A stretch of DNA of 64,000 bases, from contig NC_081409.1 of NCBI RefSeq assembly GCF_030272615.1, forward strand, positions 655,374,468 to 655,438,467, given 5' to 3'. The notes beneath the pieces are model-generated. The model searched no databases. It was not told the DNA's origin and worked only from the letters and a program-made list of their open reading frames with translations. Position 1 is the first letter of the stretch; each line of letters begins with the position of its first letter. Shown one piece after another: positions 22,090-34,505 of this stretch. A program made the translations under genes and the position numbers. The DNA comes from Cryptomeria japonica. Its lineage: Eukaryota > Streptophyta > Pinopsida > Cupressales > Cupressaceae.

Positions 22090-23589
22090 TGAAGAATTTC
22101 TTCAGATGGATGGTGTTGATTGGTTCATGGAGTTGTTCTCCTTCTGATGTTGAGAGCTGATAGGCACTAGAGCCAAAAGTTGCAGTAATGATATAGGGAC
22201 CCAACTAGTTGGGTTCAAACTTCCCTTTGTTGTCTCAAAATTGTTGATTTTTAGGATTTTCTCTTTGAACTAGGTCACCAACCTGAAATTCTCAGTGTCA
22301 AACCTTTTTGTTATATCCTCTAGACATTCTCTTTTGGTATAATCTGAGATGATCAGATGCCACTTGCCGACGCTCATCCAGTAATTCGAGCTCTTGCAAT
22401 CTAGATATTCTATAGTCTTCATTAGTAACAAGTCCTTGCAAGGAAACTCTTAGAGATGGTATTTCTACTTCAATAGGTAATACTACTTTGGACCCATACA
22501 CCAAAGAGAAAGGTGTAGCCCCAATAGGTGTTCTGATACTTTTTCTATAAGCCCATAATGCAAGATTGAGCTGTAGATTCAATCCTTACCAGATTTGTTC
22601 ACTGTTCTATGCAAGATAGTCAGTAGGTTTTTGCTAGGTGCCTCTGCTTGTCCATTACCTTGAGGGTAATATACTGATGACTAGTGTTGTTTTATTTTAA
22701 ATTTCTCACAGAGTTTGTCTAGATCTTTGTTCTTGAACTATCCTCCATTATCTGTTATAATGGATGAAGGTATACCATACCTGCAGATGATATAATTAAT
22801 AATAAAGAGAGCCACTTGTTTGTTAGTTGCCTTCATGAGCGGAACCGCTTCTACCCACTTAGTGAAGTACTCAGTGGTAGTGATAATAAATTTGTGCTTG
22901 TTAGATGATGCAGGATATATTTGGCCAATCAGATCAAACACCCACTGTTGAAAGGGCTAGTGTGTCACGAAAGGTATGAGATCCCTTGCAGGAGAATGGA
23001 TAAGGTGCCCATGTAGTTGACACTTTTCACAGGTTTTAGCAAATTTTATAGCTTCTTTCTCCATGTCTAGCTAGTAGTAGCCAGTCCTTAGTAGTTTTTG
23101 TGCTAAAGTTAGACCGTGCGAATGGGATCCACAAACACCTTCGTGAACCTCAGATAATGCGCATCAAGACTCCTCAATTTCTAGACATCTAAGCAAAGTA
23201 TTATCTAAACCTCGCCTAAATATGTTGTTAGCAATGATGATGTACCGTGATGCATTTTGGATTAGGTTCCTTTTTTCATTTTGGGAAAGATTAGTAGGGA
23301 CAACTTAGTCATGTAGATAAGAGTAAATGTGGCTATAACAAGATGATTCATGTCCAATAATAGAACAAACCATCTAGGATTCAGAGGAATCATAGGCAGG
23401 GTAATGTAACTCTTCCACTAGTAATTCAAAGTGAAAATTTGACTCCCATAGTTGTATAGATGCCAAAGTGGCCATTGCATCCACTGGTCTATTTGCTATT
23501 CTGGGGATCTACTGAAATGAAATGAAGGCAAAGTATTTCTTGAGATCATCCACCATTATTTTATAAGGCATCATTTTTTCATCTCTTGT
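22090..23589 (-). pseudogene. Gypsy B integrase region
   Basis: The zinc-binding end has CEKCQLHGH at about 23010. The core follows with FDLIGQIYPASS (first catalytic Asp, about 22940), IITDNGG (second Asp, about 22745) and GNGQAEAPSKN (Glu, about 22650). Then come LALWAYRKS and TPFSLVYG, and a C-terminal part with FEPNWLGPY-like sequence down to about 22090. The stop codon just after DNGG and several frame changes kill it. Downstream is the T-rich minisatellite. Integrase would insert the element's cDNA into the nuclear genome. Confidence 0.85.
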
Positions 23590-24763
23590 CTAATATAGAT
23601 CATTGATTTGGTTGATAATGAGTTGAGAATCTCCATATATGTGTAATTCAACAATCTTCCACTCGATGGCCAGCTTGATCCCGTTTACCAAAACTTCATA
23701 TTCTATAATGTTGTTTGTGCAAGGGAAGAGAATCTTGTAAGCTTTTGGGATTGAGTATTTTTTAGGAGTAATAAAAAGTATTTCGACACCAGAACCATGT
23801 TGAGTGAAAGAACCATCAAAGAACATCTTCCATGATTGTTCAGTAAGGTACATGATTGATTCATCTGGGAATTCTATATGTAGAGGTTGACTGTCTTCAA
23901 GTGGAGCCTCAGCAATTTGGTCTGCAATAACCTGTCCTTTGATGGCTTTACGTTCCACATATTCAATATCAAATTCTGTAAGAACCATGACCCATTTGGC
24001 TAATCTCCATGTAAGCGTTGCTTTACTGAGAAGATATTTGAGTGGATCTATCTTGGCTACTAGCTTAATGGAGTGTGCTAACATATAGTGCCTTAAATTT
24101 TGTGATGCAAAGACCAATGCCAAGCATGCTTTCTCTATTATACTATAGTTCATTTCATATGACACCAATGTTCTGCTGATGTAATAGATAAGTTGTTCTT
24201 TTTTATTGTCATCCTGTTGTGCTAGAAGTGCCCCTAGTGAAGTATTTGTGGCTGATATGTAGAGGATCAGTGGCTTACCTTGAATCGGTGGTATTAATAT
24301 CGGTGGATTAGAAAGATATTCTTTAATTTGTTGTAAATGTTGTTCACAATCTTTATCCCACTTGTATTGAACTCTTTTCCTTAATACCTTCATGAAGGGT
24401 TGATCTTTGCCTGCCAGCTAAGATATAAAACGCTTTATTGATTGAAGACGGCCTTGTAAACTTCTCATTTGACTGATATTCTTGGGTGGAGGCATTTCCA
24501 TTATAGCTTGGACCTTTCTAGGGTCAACCTCAATTCCTTTTTTTGAAATTATGTAACCAAGCAATTTTCCCGATGTTATTCCAAATGTGCACTTTTTAGG
24601 ATTTAACTGGAGCTTGAATCTTTCCATTCTATCTAGTATGATGCCTAGTTCTTAAATATGCATAGATCTCTTCATGGTTTTTACTAGGGTGTCATCAACA
24701 TAATCTTCCATGTTTTTATGCATCATATCATGGAAGATAGTGGTTACCGCTCTTTGGTAAGTT
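23590..24763 (-). pseudogene. Gypsy B RT C-terminal part, RNase H and second RNase H
   Basis: The part left of the Copia C insertion starts with ETYQRAVTTIFHDMMH and carries the RT active site MEDYVDDTLV at about 24715. The thumb follows (LNPKKCTFGITSGKLLGYII). An RNase H-like region (LILYISATNTSLGALL) lacks the expected first acidic residue. At 23590-23850 there is a second RNase H with FFDGSFTQ, IIEYEVLVNG and IYGDSQLIINQ, giving the D, E and D residues. The double RNase H is a hallmark of Tat elements. The frame is broken at 24652 and 24418. Confidence 0.87.
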
Positions 24764-24768
24764 TCTCT
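24764..24768. repeat. Target duplication of Copia C, left copy
   Basis: TCTCT here matches GCTCT at 32490-32494 in four of five bases. The Gypsy B RT sequence rejoins across the site, which supports the boundary. Confidence 0.7.
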
Positions 24769-25574
24769 TGTTGGCATTATAACAGACAAGAAGAAGGTTG
24801 GCATTCCAATTACAACGAGAGATTGTTGGTATTTCAATAAGGATATTGAGAAGGTTTTTGATGACTATGGATATAACTGATTAAGGATGATTACTGTCTT
24901 AATATTATTATTTTATCATTGATGTCAAGAAATTGATTTTCTAATTCAGTATGATGTTGACATATCTTAAGTATAATTTGATGAGTATAAAGATGTCGGT
25001 AAAAGACACACAAAGAATATGATGAATAAGGGGATAAGTTATTCAATGGGCAACTATTACCAAGTTAGACAATGATGAGATCATGATGTTTTGATTGTTT
25101 TGATATCCTACATATGCTATTGTTTGAAAGGTTAATACTATACTATGTTACCGAGCAAAGAACCTAGTCGGTAAACCCTAAGGTTATCGCTATCGATTAA
25201 TGAAGACAAAATGTCTACCGAGTGAAGTTTAGTATTTACCGAGTTACAACTGAGCTATAATAGAATGCATTAAATGTTTACATGTGATATTTAATGAAGG
25301 AAGCTGATGAGCTGGAGTGAATTAAATGATTGGTAAGTCATGTATGAAGATTGTTAAAGAATCTATGGTAAAGAAAGATCGGTAGGAAGATCTATAGCTC
25401 AGATTAAACCGCAATACCCTAACACAAGTTCCAAGGTGAAAATGCAAGTTCCAAGGTGAGGTAAAACATTTTTAGATCAAAGGATACATTGAACCTGGAC
25501 AAGATTGAAGATTTGATGGCTATGATTGATCATGGGAAATGTGATCAATGAGATTAAGCGGTTAGAAGATTGTT

Positions 25575-25582
25575 TATAAATA
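25575..25582 (+). promoter_or_regulatory. TATA box of Copia C 5' LTR
   Basis: TATAAATA is conserved at the same place in the 3' LTR (31774-31781). About 800 bp into a 1.5-kb LTR is a plausible U3/R position. Confidence 0.55.
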
Positions 25583-26061
25583 GGAAACTATTGATAAATA
25601 ATGCATGCAGGCAAGTGTATGCACAGGGATGCTACATAGTGATTATCGAGCACAGAAGCTTGAAGACCTGTTTTGATAACAGAGTATAGAGCCCAGTAGA
25701 GGGACAAGATAAGTCCTATGAATTGATTGTATTGAACAAATAGGAATCTGCTTTAGTATTTTTAGATGTGAAGTTGTAGACATATTTTATTACTGTTATT
25801 TTGAGAAGTAGCATAAAATCTCTTAACTGAGTGGACTTAATAGTCTTATATGTAAATCCTATAGCAAGGTGACATTCTTATTGAGTGTTTGAAATCCTTT
25901 AACAAGGTCACTTCTAACAAAGTGAAGATCCTAACAGATCTGAGGGAAATCCCTTAACCGGGTCACATCTAGCAATATGTTTGTAATCTTTAACAGGATT
26001 TGCTTTTAACTGAGCATACTCTAGAAGAGTATATTTCTTAGTGGGTCTGAAATCCCACATT

Positions 26062-26088
26062 GGTTTTTCTCTATTTGGGTTTCCAAGT
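26062..26088 (+). promoter_or_regulatory. Conserved copia LTR module in Copia C 5' LTR
   Basis: GGTTTTTCTCTATTTGGGTT followed by TCCAAG is the counterpart of the CACGTGGAAACCC module in Copia A, read in the same sense. The G-box itself is not kept here. Confidence 0.45.
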
Positions 26089-26292
26089 TAAATCTGGTGT
26101 TATGGGATTTATATTGTTCATATGCTTTTGAGTTTGCATGTTTAACAGTTTTGGTTATATGACTGAGATATATGTTACCAAGGTTGAATCTAATGTTTTT
26201 ATGGATGATTAAGTTTGTATGATTCACCCCCACCTCTCATCTTGTTGGCTATTGGATCTATACTAATCATATTTAGTATCAGAACTATCAAT

Positions 26293-26304
26293 TGGTATTA
26301 GAGC
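26293..26304 (+). promoter_or_regulatory. Primer binding site of Copia C
   Basis: TGGTATTAGAGC lies 2 nt after the 5' LTR. It differs by one transition from the initiator tRNA-Met site. Confidence 0.88.
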
Positions 26305-26354
26305 TTTGGACTCCGGAAGAAAAGTTTAAAGGCACTTAAGTTAAAGATCCAAAT

Positions 26355-29300
26355 ATGTATAAGAGGGATGCACCAAAGCTGAACAAGTCAAGTTTCTCTA
26401 CATGGCAGAAAAGGATGAAGTTGCATCTATCAGGAATTGGAGAATAGGCTCTCTATTATCTGGAGAATGATTTCATCACACCGAGCACCTATCCATTGAC
26501 AATGGAAGAGATAAAGGCAAAGCAAGAACATATTCAAGCAATGATTGAAATAACATCTGCATTAACCGACTTAGAGTTTAATGATCTAGAAGGATGTACT
26601 GATGCAAAGGCAATGTGGACTAATCTCATATCTATATATGGAGGAGATGAACATGTTCAAAGAGAAAAAGTAGATAGTTTAAGAGGACAACTTGAATCTA
26701 TGAGGATGAATGAAGGTGAGAACATAACCCAGTATAGTACAAGACTAAAGGAGATTGTAAATCAAATCAAAGGAGCAGGAGGAACTATTGAAGAAAAGGA
26801 TGTAACAAGTAAGTTGTTAAGAACCCTTCTACCTACCTATGCAATCCGAGTCTCTACAATCAATGAATTGAGGTCTGTACCCAATAAACCAATTTCTTTA
26901 GATGCTACTATTGGTAAGCTACATGCATTTGAGTTAAGTAACTTGATAAAAGTGGGTCATCGGTAAATAAAGTTGAATCTGCATTCAATTCTTTTCATAT
27001 TGATGAAACTAATGATTACAATGATAGAAAGTATAAGTACTCTGAAGGGAATCATAGTGGAGCAAGTGAAAGATTTCACAAAGACATGGAGGAGGTACAC
27101 AAACTGTATGAGGAATTCAGAAAGCAAGAAGAGTTTGAAGCACTATTAGCCAGAAGGCTACAGAGAGGAAAAGGTAAGTATAAAGGAAAGCTACCTTTAA
27201 AATGTTTCAATTGTGATAAGATAGGACATATGGCTTCTAACTGTCCTAACAAAGAATCTAGTGAAAAGAGAGATTACCGAGATGACAGACAAAAAGATAA
27301 TCATTAAAGAGGACGCCGAGACTTCAAGAGAAGAGATAAAAAGACATGCCTAATAGCTGATGAGGAATCTAATGATGATAAATCAGATGAAACTAATACA
27401 GAGGAAGTTATTTATGTGGCTATCAAAGATGGATCAGATGAAGAAAGGTATGAAGAAAAAGCTTTAATATCTCATATAAATACTAATGATTCTTGGATCA
27501 TAGATAGTGGTTCCTCACATCACATGATAGGTGATAAACACAAGTTTATTAAATTAGATGATTATGATGGAGGCTATGTAAGATTTGGTAATGATGCACC
27601 ATGTCCGGTAAGAGGTAAAGGATCCGTAACACTTCTTGACAATGCTAAATGTAATGATGTTTATTGGGTTGAAGGTTTGAAATACAATTGTTGAGTGTAG
27701 CACAGCTAAACAACACAGGTTACCGAATAGAGTTTGAAAAAGGAATTGTCAAAGTTCATGACAAGCATGGAAAGTTAGCTGCTATCAGGACACAAACAAG
27801 AGGTAATACATTTCATCTTGACTCAACTCAGAATAAATGTCTATATGCAAGGATAGATGATACCTAGTTATGGCATAAAAGGTTTTGTCATGTTAATTTT
27901 GATAATCTGATCAAAATAAGTAAGAAGCACCGAGTAAGAGGTCTACCGAGTCTTGAAAAACCTAAGACTGCTATGTGTCGAGGATGCCAGATGGGTAAGA
28001 TGACAAGGTCAAGCTTTACAAGTAAGTCCTACACTTCTAAGGGAATTTTAGATCTTGTGCATACTGATCTTTATGGTCCTATGAAAGTTCAGAGTTATTA
28101 TGGTGATAAATATTTCATATTATTTGTGGATGATTACTTAAGGATGATGTCAGTAATGTTTTTAAAAGAAAAATCAGAAGCTTTTCAAATGTTTAAATGG
28201 TACAAGGCTAGAGTTGAAAATGAAACAGGAAGACAACTGAAATGTTTCAGATCAAATAGAGGAGGAGAGTTTACATCTAATGAGTTCAACTTATTTTGCA
28301 ATGATCATGGTATAAAAAGACAAGTCTCTACACTGAGAACTCCACATCAGAATGGGATAGCTGAGAGAAGGAACAGATCTATTGTGGATTGTGCCAGAAC
28401 CTTGATGATTGAAAAGAAAGTTCCACAAACATTTTGGAGAGAAGCAATAAGCACAACTGTTTACACCTTGAACTGAGTTCAATTGAAGAAAGGTACTTTG
28501 AAGACACCTTATGAAATCTAGTATGACAAGAAACATAATGTAAGTTATTTTAAAATCTTTGGGAGTAGATGCTATGTTCATAAAGATAATAGAAATGGCA
28601 AGTTTGATCAAAAAAGTGAAGAAGGAATGTTTCTAGGTTATTCTTCTAGAAGCAAAGCATTTAAATGTCTGATCAAATCATCTAACAAAATAGTAGAAAG
28701 TGAAAATGTGAAAATTGATGAATTTGCAGAAAGAAATGATGAAGGGAACTCCAAATAACCAGAAGATTATAAAGGATTTGTCTATGTGAAACTGAGAAGT
28801 CCTATCGTGATAACTGTTGAAGAAAATGAAGAAAATATCCAGTTACCGAGTGATGAAGAAGATCATACAGAGCCTACCGAGCCTGTATTAGCCAAGTATG
28901 TCAAAAGACATCATGCACCAAGTCAGATTATAGGAGATAAAGATCATCCAGTGATGACAAGGAACAAACTAAGATAGAACACATGTTTGATATTTGAATT
29001 TGAACTGATAATAGTGAAAGAGGCATTTAATAGTGAAGATTGGATAAATGCTATGACAGAAGAGATTAATCAAATCAAGAAGAATGACACATGGACACTG
29101 GCCCCAAGACCGAAGGACAAAAATGTAATTGGTACAAAGTGGATCTTCAGAAACAAGCTAAATGAAAAGGGTGAGGTCATTCGGAATAAAGAAAGACTAG
29201 TTTGCAAAGGTTATGCCCAAGAAGAAGGAATTGATTATGGTGAGACTTTCGCCCCTATGGCAAGACTTGAAGGAGTAAGAACATTGTTGGCATATGCTGC

Positions 29301-30536
29301 TACAAGAATTTCAAGGTATATCAAATGGATGTCAAATCTGCATTTCTGAATGGTATATTAGAAGAAGAAGATTTCATTGAACAACCTGAAGGATTTGTTG
29401 AAGAAGAAAATAATGATCAGGTATGTAAATTGAACAAAGCTTTATATGGTTTGAAACAAGCACCTAGAGCATGGTATGAGAGATTGCACTCATATTTGAT
29501 CAAAATTGGTTTTATAAGAACAAGTGAAAACAACAATATGTACATGAAGAATGATGAAAATTGAATACTGATCTTAGCCATATTTGTTGATGATATTTTC
29601 TTTAGTGGAAATGACTCTCTATGCAAGAACTTTGGAAATGAAATGAGTAAAGAATTTGAGATGTCATTAATCTGTGAGATAAAATATTTTATAGGTCTGT
29701 AGATACTGCAAATGAAAGATGAGATTTTCATTACCCAATCCAAGTACATAAAGGAAATCTTGAAGAAATTTGGAATGGAGGATTCAAAACTAGTAAGTAC
29801 TCCTATGACTACCAACTGTAAACTATCAAAGAACGATGAATCTGCATCTGTTGATGAGACACTTTACTGATCTATGATTAAAAAGTTGCAATATGTTGTT
29901 CACAGCAGGCTAGATATAGCACATGTAGTAGGTATTGTTGCAAGATTTTCTGCAGATCTTAAGGAAACACACATGACGACAATCAAAAGAATTTTCAGAT
30001 ACTTAAAAGGCACTGAAGATTGTGGTTTAGTATATCAGAAAGGAAATGAGTTTGATTTAAAAGTTTATACTGATGCTGATTGGGTAGGCAACATTGATGA
30101 CAAGAAAAGCACAAGTGGAGGAGATTTCTTTTTAGGAGAAAGACTAGTGAGTTGGCTTAGCAAGAAACAAGGATGTGTTTCTCAATCAACAACAGAAGCT
30201 GAATATGTTGCTACAGCACTAAATTGCACCAATATAGCATGGATCAAATAACTGTTGGAAGGTATAAATGAGCAAGTTACTGAGCCAGTAACTATATTCT
30301 GTGATAACACTAGTGCCATTAACATTTCAAAGAATCCTGTTATGCACTCTAAGACAAAGCACATCTCTATCAAATATCATTATCTTAGAGAAGAAGTTCA
30401 AGAGAAGAAAGTGGTGTTGGAATATGTTAGTACAAAGGAGAAAATAGCAGATATCTTCACCAAGCCACTGCCAAAGGACACTTTTGAATATCTTAGAAGG
30501 CACTTAGGGGTCCTACCCCTATCTTCCATTCACTGA
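26355..30536 (+). pseudogene. Copia C gag-pol polyprotein, heavily decayed
   Basis: Gag starts at the ATG at 26355 and includes an intact zinc knuckle, CFNCDKIGHMASNCPN (about 27203). The protease has WIIDSGSSHHM (about 27495). The integrase has CRGCQMGKM, LVHTDLYGP, then RSNRGGEF where an Asp is expected, so one catalytic residue is lost, and GIAERRN. RT has VKSAFLNG and FVDDIFFSG. RNase H has TDADWVGN and CDNTSAI. Stops are at 26445, 27305, 27865, 28474, 28519, 28756, 28975, 29562, 29700, 29868 and 30249: five TAG, three TAA, three TGA. Single-base losses shift the frame near 26942, 27688 and 29310; the first two look like loss of one T from TTT. The terminal TGA is at 30534. Confidence 0.92.
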
Positions 30537-30767
30537 CCGAGTTCAGTGAAAGCATCAATTCGATAACTCTACAGAATATCTTTTAGGAGTTAATGCTGAT
30601 TTACACACTTTAGGAGGTTTTCTAAAGGTGTGCAGGAAATAATAAATAGGGAACAAGAATTGAAGACAAATGCTCTGACCAAGACTCGGTTGATACACAA
30701 TAGCAGGAAATAACTTCTTATAGAAACAAATTATGTTTTAGTTCTTTTCTTTCTGGCATTGTTTGTC

Positions 30768-30798
30768 AAAGGGGGAGAATACCTATGAAAGGGGGAGA
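30768..30798 (+). repeat. Two extra polypurine-like tracts
   Basis: AAAGGGGGAGAATAC occurs twice, 20 bp apart, upstream of the LTR-adjacent tract at 30953. The same arrangement of upstream decoy-like tracts is seen in Copia A. Confidence 0.7.
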
Positions 30799-30952
30799 AT
30801 ACATAAGAAGAGAAGACTACAGATTAGAAAGAAGATTGATAAAATAGGAGAAGACTAATGTATGGGGGACAACATTTTAGCATTTCAGAATTTCACAACA
30901 ATCTGAATCCGACTCAATAAAAGTCAAATCAATTGGTTTTTCCATCAATGCC

Positions 30953-30964
30953 CAAGGGGGAGAT
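30953..30964 (+). promoter_or_regulatory. Polypurine tract of Copia C
   Basis: CAAGGGGGAGAT immediately precedes the 3' LTR start TGTTAACATT. Confidence 0.87.
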
Positions 30965-32489
30965 TGTTAACATTATAATAGACAAGAAGAAGGTTGGCAA
31001 TCCAATTACAATGAGAGATTGTTGGCATTTCAATAAGGATATTGAGAAGGTTGTTGATGACTATGGATATAACTGATCAAGGATGATTACTGTCTTAATA
31101 TTATTATTTTGTCATTGATGTCAAGAAATTGATTTTCTAATTCAGTATGATGTTGCCATATCTTAAGAAGTATAATTTGATGAGTATAAAGATGTCGGTA
31201 AAAGACACAGAAAGAATATGATGAATAAGGGGATAAGTTATTCAATGGGCAACTATTACCAAGTTAGACAATGATGAGATCATGATGTTTAGATTGTTTT
31301 GATATCTTACATATGCTATTGTTTGAAAGGTTAATACTATACTATGTTACCAAGCAAAGAACCTAGTCGGTAAACCCTAAGGTTATCGCTATCGGTTAAT
31401 GAAGACAAAATGTCTACCGAGTGAAGTTTAGTATTTACCGAGTTACAACCGAGCTATAACAGAATGCATTAAATTTTTACATGTGATATTTAATGAAGGA
31501 AGCTGATGAGCTGGAGTGAATTAAATGATTGGTAAGCTGTGTATGAAGATTGTTAAAGAATCTATGGTAAAGAAAGATTAGTAGGAAGATCTATAGCTTA
31601 GATTAAACTGCAATACGCTAACACAAGTTCCAAGGTGAAAATGCAAGTTCCAAGGTGGGGTAAAATGTTTTCCGATCGAAGGATACATTGAACCTGGACA
31701 AAATTGAAGATCTAATCACTATGATTGATCATGGGAAATGTGATCAATGAGATTAAGTGGTTAGAAGATTGTTTATAAATAGGAAATTGTTGATAAACAA
31801 TGCATGTGGGCAAGTGTATGCACAGGGATGCTACATAGTGATTACCGAGCACAAAAGCTTGAAGACCTATTTTGATAACAGAGTATAGAGCCCAGCAGAG
31901 GGACAAGATAAGTCCTATGAATTGATTGTATTGAACAAATAGGAATCTGCTTTAGCATTTTTAGATGTGAAGTTGCAGACATATTTTATTACTATTATTT
32001 TGAGAAGCGGCAGAAAATCTCTTAACCGAGTGGACTTAATAGTCTTATATGTAAATCCTCTAGCAAGGTGACATTCTTATTGAGTGTTTGAAATCCTTTA
32101 ACAAGGTCACTTCTAACAAAGTGAAGATCCTAATAGATCTGAGGGAAATCCCTTAACCGGGTCACATCTAGCAATGTGTTTGTAATCTTTAACAGGATTT
32201 GCTTTTAACCAAGCATACTCTAGAAGAGTATATTTCTTAGTGGGTCTAAAATCCCATAGTAGTTTTTCCCTATTTGGGTTTCCATGTTAAATCTGGTGTT
32301 ATGAGGTTTATATTGTTCATATGCTTTTGAGTTTGCATGTTTAACAATTTTGGTTATATGACTGAGATATATGTTACCGAGGTTGAATCTGATGTTTTTA
32401 TGGATGATTAATTTTGTATGATTCACCCCCCCCTCTCATCTTGTTGGCTATTGGATCTGTACTAATCATATTTAGTATTAGAACTATCA
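30965..32489 (+). repeat. Copia C 3' LTR
   Basis: It is the 1525-bp partner of 24769-26290, from TGTTAACATT to GAACTATCA. It keeps the TATA box and the ACCGAG motifs. Confidence 0.95.
32262..32290 (+). promoter_or_regulatory. Conserved copia LTR module in Copia C 3' LTR
   Basis: GTTTTTCCCTATTTGGGTTT followed by CCATG. This copy keeps the inverted CCC...GGG core better than the 5' copy. Confidence 0.45.
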
Positions 32490-32494
32490 GCTCT
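32490..32494. repeat. Target duplication of Copia C, right copy
   Basis: GCTCT, matching 24764-24768 in four of five bases. Confidence 0.7.
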
Positions 32495-33010
32495 TGTGTT
32501 CTTTAGCCCAAACAGCATAACATTCCAATAGAAGGTTCCCCATGTACATGTGAAAGCAATATTTTCTTGATCTTCATGTGCTATCTTGATTTGATTGTAA
32601 CTAGAGAATCCATTTATTAATGAATGCATCTCATATCTAGCAATCATATCTACTATCATGTAAATATTGGGCAATGGAAAATCATCCTTTGGATAGGCCT
32701 TGTTGAGATCCCTGAAGTCTGTGAAAACTCTAATAGATTTGTCTGCCTTTGATATAGGTACTATGTTTGATATCCATTCTCTGTAGTCTATAGCTCTGAT
32801 AAATCCAGCTTTTAGCAACTTCTCTAGTTCAGCCTTGACAAGCAGTGCCACATGAGGATGCATCTTATGGAGTTTTTGCTTGACTATTTTAACTCCTGGT
32901 GTAATAGAGAGATGATGCATGATGAGATCAGGACCTAGTCCTGGCATATCTGAGTATGTCCATGCAAAGTTAATCTTCTTTTCTAAAAAAAGGTTGCTGA
33001 AATATTTTAA
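32495..33010 (-). pseudogene. Gypsy B RT N-terminal part
   Basis: The frame from about 33000 to 32495 carries FAWTYSDMPGL, then VKAELEKLLKAGFIR, the RT finger motif VFTDFRDLNKAYPKDDFPLP and the palm segment FTCTWGTFYWNVMLFGLKN. This is the first half of a Tat-type reverse transcriptase. It ends abruptly at the Copia C target duplication and resumes at 24763. Confidence 0.87.
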
Positions 33011-33375
33011 CTCTTATGTTGATAGTTATTGAGCTAAATGAATTATATGTGGTGTCTCTTGATTCTCAATGTTCACTGGCTGAGTTGGCTCAATCAATAC
33101 GGAAGACCTCTCCTAAAAAATGACTTGGCAGTATATCAAGTATCTCACCTTCAAGCACCTCAAAGAGGTTTTCACCCTTAGATACATCCTTTATTTTCTC
33201 TTTTTTAGATTTTGACACCGCCACAACATGGTTTTTGCCATCAAATCTTTTATTTTTATTTTTCTTGTTTTTGCAACTAAGATACTTGATATTTGTTTTA
33301 GTCCTATTTTCACTCTATTCGCTGGTGGAAGAGTACATGGGTTCAATTGCATTGAGATAGTAGGCTAATGTATAG

Positions 33376-34430
33376 TCATTGGAAAAAAGTAGGTACATTC
33401 AAGGGTTGGTTATAAAGAGTACAATCGATTAATTCAGGATGTATTAAGGATAAGGTTGGAACAGGCTCAAGGGCGTTCACGATACTATCATCATGACTTC
33501 GGACCGACCAGTCAAGTTCCAAAAGACTACCTTGCATATGTGTCTTGAGACCAGGAAGAGTCATGACACAATTATCGAAATTTATGTTAGTATTTATTGG
33601 ACCTAACCCAACCGACCTACTTATAGTGTCATCACCTAATTCAAACTGGACTACATACCATGGTGTGATAGTAGATAGTATCTCATCATTCACAACAGAG
33701 TATTCATAATGAGTTGTTGAATAGTTGTTGTTATAAATAGAGCTCCTGTCTGAGTCATCAAAGTCATAGGATGAAGTTTCCAACTCATCTTCAAGTGGCT
33801 TAGTAAAAGTATATATAGTATCAATACCCACATCTTTGATGCTGCAAGTTCCTTCGTGATTTGGCTCATTGATTGCTTGTATTTGACACACTTGTGGACA
33901 TAACCTTGATGGTTCTATTAATCCTTGTTGCCTGTTACATTCAGCTTCCTCTAGACTAATGACTGGTTCTGTTTCTATAGCTTCTAATTCTTCTTTTGTA
34001 GTTCTGTACCTGGTTTGTCTTATCTCATTAGTAGGAGAGTTAGGCGAAGAAATTGCTTGTGTCTGTTCTTTCTCCAGCTGTTGCTCATAGTTTTTTTTCT
34101 TTTTAGTATGATTTCTTCCATTTCTTTTTGCATTTTTAGGTGTATCAGCTCTTGTGCATTGTTTGTGATATCACTAGATTCTTCGAGGGTTATTGTAGTA
34201 GATGTATCTAAGAGATGGTCAGGACCCCATTCATATTCATTTGAATCAGTTTCTGAATCATCTACTTGTTGTCTGCTAGTATATGTGACTGGAACTTTTA
34301 GTGGTGCAAAAAATTCTCCAATCCTGTAGACTTCGTCTCTCATATCCTCTGGGATTTTTACTTCCTGTGATACTATAGCTAATATAATTGGAACTGGATT
34401 ACCATCTATTTCCTCTCTCTGGGTGGGCAA
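33376..34430 (-). pseudogene. Gypsy B linker region between protease and RT
   Basis: Two open pieces (34430-34020 and 33891-33376) encode acidic, Ser/Thr-rich sequence with no recognised domain, for example SSYDFDDSDRSS. The spacing between the G-patch and RT suggests a disordered polyprotein linker. A lysine/arginine-rich stretch, KRKKTMSNSWRKNRHK, lies at about 34070. Confidence 0.5.
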
Positions 34431-34505
34431 TTCTTTTTGTTCATCGTCACATTCTTCCTGAGTTTTTTGAGTATCAATTTCTTGTGTTGTTAAAGGTAGT
34501 ACCTT

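Larger units (their letters stand above)
24769..26290 (+). repeat. Copia C 5' LTR
   Basis: It begins TGTTGGCATTATAAC and ends GAACTATCA. It contains a TATA-like TATAAATA at 25575, a run of ACCGAG-type motifs at 25150-25250, and U5 phrases such as CCCTTAACCGGGTCAC. Differences from the 3' copy are mainly transitions. Confidence 0.95.
24769..32489 (+). mobile_element. Copia C: Ty1/copia element nested in Gypsy B RT, inactive
   Basis: This 7721-bp plus-strand element has 1522- and 1525-bp LTRs, a tRNA-Met-type primer site, a gag-pol frame in copia order and a polypurine tract. It inserted between FGLKNT and ETYQRA of the Gypsy B reverse transcriptase, in the opposite orientation, so it is younger than B. 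Its coding region is more damaged than that of Copia A, with eleven stops of all three types and three frameshifts. Its gag-pol is clearly related to Copia A along its length, but the LTRs are different apart from the short U5 module. Confidence 0.95.
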
